The notes under the pieces: model-generated
Databases searched by the model: none
The model's input: the letters and a program-made list of their open reading frames with translations, nothing else
Told to the model about the DNA's origin: nothing
Shown: positions 17,520 to 23,461 of the stretch, in pieces
How positions within the stretch are numbered: position 1 is the stretch's first letter
Layout: each line of letters begins with the position of its first letter
DNA from: an uncultured Campylobacter sp.
Lineage (GTDB): Bacteria > Campylobacterota > Campylobacteria > Campylobacterales > Campylobacteraceae
Reading direction: 5' to 3'
Assembly: GCF_938015785.1 (NCBI RefSeq)
Contig: NZ_CALLWC010000009.1
Span: forward strand, 1-23,461
Length of the DNA stretch: 23,461 nt
Made by a program: the position numbers and the translations under genes

Positions 17520-18615
17520 TAAAGCGAAATGGTTTTTAGATAAAACCTCTCCTATTATTTTTGGCATAGATGATATTACAAATTCAAAATGTCAGTCACG
17601 TTTTTTAAGAGAGCAATGTGATTGTGGTTATCTTGGATTAGGCGATGGAGGTCTATACAATTATTTTGTAAACTATTTATTAAATAAATATCCAGAAATT
17701 AGAGTTACATATTTTTTGGTAATGAATTCGCATTCAACATATTTAGATAACGGTAAAACTGGATCTATATACAATAATGATGATTTTTTAAAGCTATTAA
17801 ATTCTATTCTTGGTAGATCTGATGAGATAGCATACCATGGACATAATCATGGATATTCCAATGCTACATTGATGGATAGAAAATGGTGCAGAGAATTTGA
17901 GCAGTATTCTCCGAGCGAATATTTTAATATTATAAAAAATGATTTAGATCTTTTCAAAAAAACATTTGGCTACCAAATTTTAGGAGGAAGAACCCCGTGC
18001 TACAGTTTTAGAGAAGATTTGGTTGGAGGGTTAATTGACTTGAAATTTCGTTGGTGGTCCTTTGACTTTAAGCCTTTTAAAAATAATATTTCTTTGAAGT
18101 ATGGCGATGATAAAATTATAGCAATGCCGTCAAATATAAGTGGTGATGCTTTTATATATGGAAGAAATGCATTAAAAAGTGAAATTAAGTATTTTTTAAA
18201 TATTCTCAAAATAGAAAAGATGATAAAAAATAGATATGTGATTAGTGTAGCAGAACATTTTATGAATGCTAGACCGGATGGAAAGAGGCAAACGCCAAAT
18301 GTTTATGATGATATAAATTCTTTAGATTTTCTCTTCGGATATTTAAGGAATAAAGATGTTTGGTATGCTACTTTTAGCGAATGTGCTAATTATTACGAGA
18401 GCTATAATAATACCGATATTTTAGATATGGGCGATGGAACGTTCGAAATAAAATATAAAGGTGATTGGAAAATGTTTCTAACATTTATCTCAGATCATAG
18501 ATATTTACAAAATATACAGACTAAAGAAATTTACGAAGGCTTTATGAAAAACAATAGGTGGCTTTTTAATGATTTGGTCGAGGGAATATATAGGGGACAT
18601 GAAGATGTATTTTGA
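17512..18615 (+). CDS. Polysaccharide-deacetylase-like protein (NodB/DUF2334-type fold)
   Basis: This 367-residue protein (from ATG 17512) has elements resembling carbohydrate-esterase-4 metal sites: IIFGIDDITNS near residue 17 (paired aspartates), EIAYHGHNHGYS near 117 (two histidines in an HxxxH arrangement), GGRTPCYSFREDL near 160 followed by WWSFDF, and SVAEHFMNARPDG near 247 with another histidine. No signal peptide is visible, so the protein appears cytoplasmic, unlike most secreted deacetylases; it may act on a lipid- or nucleotide-linked sugar. The assignment is from motif layout only. An ATG at 17473 is in frame and would add 13 residues within the previous gene. It overlaps the next gene by about eleven bases. 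Confidence 0.68.
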   Translation: MISKAKWFLDKTSPIIFGIDDITNSKCQSRFLREQCDCGYLGLGDGGLYNYFVNYLLNKYPEIRVTYFLVMNSHSTYLDNGKTGSIYNNDDFLKLLNSILGRSDEIAYHGHNHGYSNATLMDRKWCREFEQYSPSEYFNIIKNDLDLFKKTFGYQILGGRTPCYSFREDLVGGLIDLKFRWWSFDFKPFKNNISLKYGDDKIIAMPSNISGDAFIYGRNALKSEIKYFLNILKIEKMIKNRYVISVAEHFMNARPDGKRQTPNVYDDINSLDFLFGYLRNKDVWYATFSECANYYESYNNTDILDMGDGTFEIKYKGDWKMFLTFISDHRYLQNIQTKEIYEGFMKNNRWLFNDLVEGIYRGHEDVF

Positions 18616-19324
18616 CAGACATTTTTCTTTGATTACCGGATATAGATTTTTGTTAAAAGACGTTATAAAATATATAGCGATAATAGATTATTTTTTTGAT
18701 TCTAAGTATAAAATTTTAGATATAGGTTGTGGGAGAAAACCATATAAGAAATTATTAAAAAAGTCTGCTGCAAAAGAAGCTGGTGCTGATTACGTAGGTC
18801 TTGATGTGTGTGAATGCGAATATGCAAATCCGGATATAATAGGTAATTCCGAAAATATTCCTTGTGATAATTCTAGTTTTGATGCAGTTATGACGGTTTT
18901 CGTTTTAGATGATTCTTTTTATATTAAAAAGACTTTTTGTGAAATTTCAAGAGTGCTTAAAGACGGCGGGTATTATTTTGCTTTTGAAGCGCAGAGCACA
19001 AGCATACATAATCCTCCTTTTGATTTTTTTAGGTTTGCTCCAAACGCCATGATTGAGCTAGCAAAAGAAGTGAATTTAGAACTTATAAGATATGATACAT
19101 ATGGCGGGGACTTTGCAAACGTAGGCTTTGGTTTTATATCAATTATACGAAATACACTAAGTAGCCTCAGGCTAGAACCCCTTTTGGGTCCTATATTTTA
19201 CTTGCCGATAAACGTAATTTTTAGACTTTTAGATCTAATAGGTAGATTAAAGGTATTTAGAAATAAATATAAAAATAATTCCTTGGGGTATTTCTATATT
19301 TTTAAGAAAGTAGAGAATGCTTAA
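18605..19324 (+). CDS. Class I SAM-dependent methyltransferase
   Basis: This 239-residue protein has a clear SAM-binding motif I (YKILDIGCGRKPYKKLL), a following acidic strand (YVGLDVCEC), SENIPCDNSSFDAVMTVFVLDD at the position of motif II, and EISRVLKDGGYYFAFE (motif III). The substrate is unknown; sugar O-methylation of the repeat unit or chain end fits the neighbourhood. AGGGGAC at 18592-18598 lies seven bases before ATG 18605, which I prefer to the in-frame ATGs at 18599 and 18569, where the site would be too close or internal. It overlaps both neighbours by a few bases. The DNA is AT-rich like the genes on each side. Confidence 0.82.
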   Translation: MYFDRHFSLITGYRFLLKDVIKYIAIIDYFFDSKYKILDIGCGRKPYKKLLKKSAAKEAGADYVGLDVCECEYANPDIIGNSENIPCDNSSFDAVMTVFVLDDSFYIKKTFCEISRVLKDGGYYFAFEAQSTSIHNPPFDFFRFAPNAMIELAKEVNLELIRYDTYGGDFANVGFGFISIIRNTLSSLRLEPLLGPIFYLPINVIFRLLDLIGRLKVFRNKYKNNSLGYFYIFKKVENA

Positions 19325-20720
19325 AAAGTTTATTAAGACGATATCTTTATATACTATTTTTTTGATGATTGAAAAAATTTTATCTGTACTATTTTTTTCA
19401 TATATCGCTCATACATTAAGCATGAATGATATGGGTGCATATGGACTGTACATGACTATATATGTATTTTTATCTTTTTTACTATCGCTAGAATTTAAAT
19501 CTGGATACGCAAGATATTACTACGAATATTCTACTGAAGAATCCAGATATAAGCTATTTTGCGGTATCGTTAATGTTACATTTCTTTCTCATGTAATTGT
19601 GGGTATATTGTTATTGTGTATTATAAATTCTTTTAATTTATTGAGTTGGAAAATTTTTATCGCTTTGGCTATTTTATCGTTTTCTGATAGCCTGATATAT
19701 CTTATACAGTATCAAAAAAGGTTGGAAGAAAAGGATATGCAATATGGAATAATTATAATTGGTAAGATACTCTTAACAATTATATTTTATTTTATTATAA
19801 AAAATTACGATATGGGAGGTAGTGCGATCAATATAATATATGCTATGTTATTTTCTAGTACAGTTGTCTCCCTGGTTAGTTATTTTAGCTTTTTTATTAA
19901 AGGTTGGCTGTTTAGCGTAAATTATCACATCACAAAGAATTCCTTTTTATTTTCCATAAAAATTGCGCCCGGTATTATTGGGTCATATCTGTCATCATTA
20001 AGCCCGCAATTTATTATTGATAAAGTTTTTTTAAATAGAGACTTTAATGGAATATTTTCAGTTTATCAAAAAATAGCATCAACTATTTATATTATGTTTG
20101 ATCCGCTTTATATGGTTTTTTCACAGAGAGTCCTTAAATTTTATAAGGAAAAGAATTTTATAGGAATCTATAAGATGATGCTTAATATAATTTTTAACGG
20201 ATATGGATTTATGACGTGCATTTTTATTTTAGGCTCATATTATGTCGTATATATATTTGCGGGAGAGAAATATATAGAGTATCAACACTTCTTATTCATA
20301 TTTTTATTCAGTGGGTAATGCGCATTGATTTCGAGAATTCTTGAATTAAATATCCAGATTTCTGGGAAAAGTCATTATTTTTCTTATTTAGAGATATTCG
20401 TAGGAGTGTTAAGCGTATCTTCTCTTTTGCTTTGTGCATATTATTTTGATTTTTACCTCTTTATATATTGTATAGCGGTTATTTCATTTTTTAGATTTGT
20501 TATTTATATGATAGTTTCCAAAAAAATATATCCAAAATTATTTTTAGGGTATTTTTATTATTTGTTATTTTTATTCTTTCCTAGCATAATCTATATTTTT
20601 AAAATACTTGACATGCTATCGGAAGTTTTATTATTTCTATTAACTCTGATTTTTTATAGCTGGTTATCTATTAGGGCAATTAAAGAATATAAAAGCTGTC
20701 TGTGCATAGAGGAAGCATAA
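19317..20720 (+). pseudogene. Oligosaccharide flippase (Wzx-like), interrupted by an in-frame TAA
   Basis: The first segment (19317-20318, 333 residues) is a multi-pass membrane protein with the N-terminal look of polysaccharide flippases: an amphipathic start, then helix after helix, with RYYYEY and FLNRDFNGIFSVYQKIAST segments. It stops at TAA 20316-20318. The same frame continues at once with CALISRILELNIQISGKSHY and further membrane helices to a TAA at 20718-20720. Together they span 466 residues plus the stop codon, normal for a Wzx flippase, and SRILELNIQISGK belongs to the expected helix-10-11 region. This is therefore one gene with a nonsense codon rather than two genes. Reinitiation (TTG 20325), readthrough or a sequencing error are possible. 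Loss would block export unless another flippase exists. Confidence 0.82.
20708..20715 (+). promoter_or_regulatory. Ribosome binding site deciding the heparinase-like gene start
   Basis: AGAGGAAG precedes ATG 20720 by four bases (GAGG by seven), favouring that start over the GTG at 20702, which lies upstream of the site. The ATG shares one base with the flippase stop codon, indicating coupling. Confidence 0.6.
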
Positions 20721-22816
20721 TGTTATATTATTTAAAGCGACTATATTCTACTCCGTTTCGTATAGTTTTAATAAAGTTATTTAATAAAATAACTGTTTTT
20801 CTAAATAACTTTATTAATCGCTGCATTGATTTTATAAATAAAAATACTCACATAAATTTTAACATTCCAATCATCAAAACTAGCTACATAAATATAAAAG
20901 AGCTCGATCTGTTAAATATCGATCCGGATGTCGCAAAATATCTATCCAACATGTATATCGATCATAAATTTGATCTGCTCGGTAGCGGCTGGGTGAAAAA
21001 TAGCTATGATAGCGCGGCGCTCGGGCTTGAGGGCTACAAATACGATATGAATGTCGCGGCGCCCGCGAGCGCACCTGAAGGCTACGAGCCAATCGATTGG
21101 CAAAAGGATTTTAAAAGCGGCTTTCGGTGGAGCGAAAAAAAATGGTACAAAGATCAGCGCATAGCCCATAAGCCCGGTAGCGACATAAAAGTGCCGTGGG
21201 AGCTTGCGAGGCTTCAGCACCTGCCGCAGCTTGCTATTTTTGCGATGGCGGATCCGAGTTTGAAAGAGCGAAATTTAAAGGAATTTAAAAATCAAATTTT
21301 AGATTTTATCAGCAATAATCCGCCTAGAATGGGCGTAAATTGGACCTGCACGATGGATGTTGGCATCAGGATTGCCAACATGCTGGTGGCTTACGATATG
21401 TTTTGCCAGATGGACGTGGGCGGAATTTTAGATCAAAATTTCAAGCAGACCTTTTCAAATAGCGTCTACGAGCATGCGCTTCATATCGTAAATAATCTGG
21501 AATATTCGCCGCATCTTACGTCAAACCACTATCTAAGCGACATCGCGGGCCTGCTGCAAGCTTGCGCGTATTTGAACGTCGGCGGCGAGACGGACGCGTG
21601 GCTTGCATTTGCGATCCAAGAGATAATCTGTGAAATGAAAAAGGAATTTTACGAAGACGGCGGAAATTTTGAGAGCTCTACGAGCTATCACCGCTTAAGC
21701 GGCGAGCTAATGGCGTATGCCACGGCTCTGATACTTGGCTTAAAAAGCGAAAAAATTTCATCTTTGCAAAATTACGACGCAAAGATTTGGCGCAAAAAAC
21801 CGAAGCTCTTGCCGCTCGAGGAGCAGGAATTTAAAATTCTAAACGGTCAAATAGAGCTGCCGCAGTGGTTTGCGGACAGGCTGTATAAAATCGGCAGATT
21901 TACCGCAGACATTATAAAACCAAACGGCGAAGTGCCGCAATTCGGCGATAACGACAGCGGCAGATTTTTTAAATTTAGCCCGAACGGCGAGTTTTTGAGC
22001 AACGAACAAGCCGCGCGAAAATATCTAAATTTAAGCGGCTTTGAGGGCGGCGACGAGCCGTTTTGGGACGAAAATATTTTAAACCATTCCACGCTAATTA
22101 GCTGCATGGGCGGAATTTTTGACGATGAGATATTTAAAAACGATATGCGCTTTGAGAGGAGTTTTGCTCGATCTCTTGCCGGGCGCACGCTGCAAGTAAG
22201 CGATAAAACATATAAAAGCCAGGTCGCCTCGGGCGTGAAATTCGGCGAACTGCCGCACCGAAAAAGCATGGAATTTAAAATTCCAAATTCGCAAGAGATC
22301 AAAAATATATTTTATCCGGACAGTGGAATTTTTATCTTTAAATCTGATAAATTTTACCTCGCTATCTGCGCTACGCCGCTCGGACAAAATGATCACGGCG
22401 GGCATACCCACAACGATAAGCTAGGCTACGAGCTGTGGATAGATGGCCGCGACATAGCGAGAGACCCCGGTACCTATCTTTATACTCCGATCCCCGGCAG
22501 GAGAAATGAATTTAGAAGCGTCAGGGCTCATAACGTGCCGATCGTGGAAGATCTGGAGCAAAATAGTTGGGGCGAGGGGGCGATCGGATTATTTGGAATG
22601 TTTTTGGAATGCAGATGCGAAGTGGCGGGTTTCGGAGAAAATTTTATAAGCCTCGCCGCGGAATACAAAGGCGTAAAAATTATTAGAAAATTTGAGATAA
22701 AAGAGGACAAATTGGAGATTATTGATATGGCAAACATGGAATTTTATTATAGTAAATTTGAGTTTTATTCAAATGGGTATGGAAAGTTGGTTAAAATCGG
22801 TGTAGCCAATGGATAG
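20720..22816 (+). CDS. Heparinase II/III-family protein (alginate-lyase-like)
   Basis: This 698-residue protein has the heparinase II/III layout: a helical (alpha/alpha-toroid) domain over about residues 100-400 with WELARLQHLPQL, SNHYLSDIAGLL and ESSTSYHRLSGELM, the last carrying candidate catalytic Tyr/His. A C-terminal beta-sandwich domain contains HGGHTHNDKLGYELWIDG near residue 559 (His and Asp typical of the family's metal or active site) and FEFYSNGYGKLVK at the end. It may cleave or modify a uronic-acid polymer by beta-elimination. No signal peptide is evident; the N-terminal 60 residues are basic, hydrophobic and AT-rich. In sugar loci it co-occurs with the bi-domain oxidoreductase found 7 kb upstream. 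A sharp composition jump lies near base 20880. Confidence 0.87.
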   Translation: MLYYLKRLYSTPFRIVLIKLFNKITVFLNNFINRCIDFINKNTHINFNIPIIKTSYINIKELDLLNIDPDVAKYLSNMYIDHKFDLLGSGWVKNSYDSAALGLEGYKYDMNVAAPASAPEGYEPIDWQKDFKSGFRWSEKKWYKDQRIAHKPGSDIKVPWELARLQHLPQLAIFAMADPSLKERNLKEFKNQILDFISNNPPRMGVNWTCTMDVGIRIANMLVAYDMFCQMDVGGILDQNFKQTFSNSVYEHALHIVNNLEYSPHLTSNHYLSDIAGLLQACAYLNVGGETDAWLAFAIQEIICEMKKEFYEDGGNFESSTSYHRLSGELMAYATALILGLKSEKISSLQNYDAKIWRKKPKLLPLEEQEFKILNGQIELPQWFADRLYKIGRFTADIIKPNGEVPQFGDNDSGRFFKFSPNGEFLSNEQAARKYLNLSGFEGGDEPFWDENILNHSTLISCMGGIFDDEIFKNDMRFERSFARSLAGRTLQVSDKTYKSQVASGVKFGELPHRKSMEFKIPNSQEIKNIFYPDSGIFIFKSDKFYLAICATPLGQNDHGGHTHNDKLGYELWIDGRDIARDPGTYLYTPIPGRRNEFRSVRAHNVPIVEDLEQNSWGEGAIGLFGMFLECRCEVAGFGENFISLAAEYKGVKIIRKFEIKEDKLEIIDMANMEFYYSKFEFYSNGYGKLVKIGVANG
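20768..20817 (+). repeat. Perfect 16-bp inverted repeat near the 5' end of the heparinase-like gene
   Basis: The arms TTAATAAAGTTATTTA (20768-20783) and TAAATAACTTTATTAA (20802-20817) are exact reverse complements with an 18-base loop. The element starts 48 bases after the ATG, in very AT-rich sequence. It could form a hairpin in the mRNA or be the coincidence of similar LxNKxxxF codon strings; nothing shows a function. Confidence 0.8.
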
Positions 22817-23447
22817 TAGTATTATAGTAAATAATAATTTTAATTTATTAAGATTGATAGCCGCGCTCCAAGTTATGTTTGTTCATGCAAATGGTTATTT
22901 AGCAGATAAAAGCGATTTGTCTCAGAATATAACTAGTATACTAAATTTTAGCGGTGTAACTGTATTTTTTCTGATTAGCGGTTTTTTAATAAGTATGTCT
23001 TATGCAAAAAATCAAGATTTAAAAACTTACATTAAAAATAGAATTTTAAGAATTTACCCAGGGCTTTATGTTAATATTTTTATCAGTATAGTAATTTTAT
23101 ATATTTTTATAGATTTAAATTTTGACTTTAATTTTTTTAAATGGCTTCTTACTCAAATCAGCTTTTTACAATTTTATAATCTTGAAGCCAGCAGGGCTTT
23201 TGGTACGGGTGAGATAAATGCGCCGCTTTGGACGATCTCGATTGAGCTAGTATTTTATGCTGTCTTACCCATCGTTTTTTTTATAAATAAAAAGATAATG
23301 ATTCCAACAGGAAGGAAAATATCTATCAACGTTTCAAAAAAAGTAATATTAGTCATAGCCATTACAAAACCATATTTTGTAGTAATTATCCACGGAAATA
23401 AAAGAATAAAGTGCGTAGAAATTATAATTATCAGACATTTTAAATAA
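22809..23447 (+). pseudogene. Acyltransferase 3 family, C-terminally truncated
   Basis: The first 160 or so residues are a good OafA-type acyltransferase start: NNFNLLRLIAALQVMFVHA with the conserved histidine, GVTVFFLISGFLIS, KNRILRIYPGLYVN and APLWTISIELVFYAVLP. They parallel the phase-variable gene at 12647. After FFINKK (about base 23295) family resemblance ends. The remaining 50 residues (from IMIPTGRK) are short, lysine-rich and lack the expected five or six helices, stopping at 23447 for a total of 212 residues instead of about 350. No alternative forward frame resumes the family sequence, so a simple frameshift at the nearby T8 run is not the cause. A recombination or assembly junction is more likely. 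It overlaps the heparinase-like gene by eight bases. Confidence 0.75.
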
Positions 23448-23461
23448 TTCTTAACCATATA
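23255..23461 (-). CDS. Possible fragment of a membrane-protein gene, open at the right edge
   Basis: Read on the minus strand from the window end, an ATG at 23458 (frame open beyond) encodes two or three hydrophobic segments with a plausible loop (FPWIITTKYGF, then TNITFFETLIDIFLPVG) before stopping at 23255. The last ten or so residues cover the conserved acyltransferase segment on the other strand, so any real gene would be cut near 23295. I do not recognise the family, and AT-rich DNA easily gives such hydrophobic frames. The forward frame here is the alternative and looks less protein-like. Confidence 0.3.
   Translation of the reverse strand, partial: YMVKNYLKCLIIIISTHFILLFPWIITTKYGFVMAMTNITFFETLIDIFLPVGIIIFLFIKKTMGKTA

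Noticed and set aside
20325..20720. Second half of the flippase as a separate small gene
   Set aside because: It is in the same frame as the first half, has only a TTG start without a ribosome site, and begins in the middle of a flippase helix region.
21847..22302. 151-codon open frame on the minus strand
   Set aside because: It lies wholly opposite the conserved heparinase-like coding sequence, lacks recognisable protein features, and is explained as a shadow of GC-richer codons.
23275..23282. Run of eight T near the break in the second acyltransferase, as a possible frameshift site
   Set aside because: Shifting to either other frame meets a stop codon within a few bases and does not restore acyltransferase sequence.

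Overview
The window looks like part of a surface-polysaccharide locus (LPS O-antigen, lipooligosaccharide or capsule) from a Campylobacter-like epsilonproteobacterium. Evidence for this is the AT-rich DNA with frequent AAATTTTA-type words, head-to-tail genes that mostly overlap by 1-11 bases, AGGAG-type ribosome sites and a poly-G contingency tract. The genus is inferred from style; no taxonomic marker gene is present. All confident genes are on the + strand. The only intergenic gap above about 20 bases is 10189-10326, so the layout suggests one or two long operons.

Region 1 (1-2807) is a GtrA/GtrB-type trio: a large membrane protein cut by the left edge, a small GtrA-family membrane protein and a GtrB/DPM1-like glycosyltransferase. 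Region 2 (2819-10188) is a nucleotide-sugar module. rfbF, rfbG and rfbH encode the route to a CDP-4-keto-3,6-dideoxyhexose. Between rfbG and rfbH sit a YerE-like thiamine diphosphate enzyme, a HAD phosphatase, an HpcH/HpaI-type aldolase and an NAD-dependent sugar epimerase/reductase. This set is best read as a pathway for a C-branched 3,6-dideoxyhexose, possibly with a branch other than the two-carbon one of yersiniose. Region 3 (10327-12650) is wecB-wecC, giving UDP-ManNAc and then UDP-ManNAcA.

Region 4 (12647-23461) holds assembly and modification genes: an acyltransferase interrupted at a G9 tract (phase-variable, OFF as read), a bi-domain oxidoreductase (alcohol-dehydrogenase-like plus Gfo/Idh/MocA), a GT4-type glycosyltransferase, two methyltransferases around a polysaccharide-deacetylase-like protein, a flippase broken by one in-frame TAA, a heparinase II/III-family protein and a second acyltransferase that loses its family sequence near 23295. 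No polymerase, ligase or ABC exporter is recognisable here.

Base composition is strongly mosaic. The rfb, wec, bi-domain and heparinase genes have moderate GC, while 1-1500, about 5360-7140 and about 15880-20880 are very AT-rich. Some changes fall inside genes, as expected of a locus built by repeated recombination. The points most worth pursuing are the sugar cassette, the G9 switch, the flippase stop and the rearranged-looking right end.
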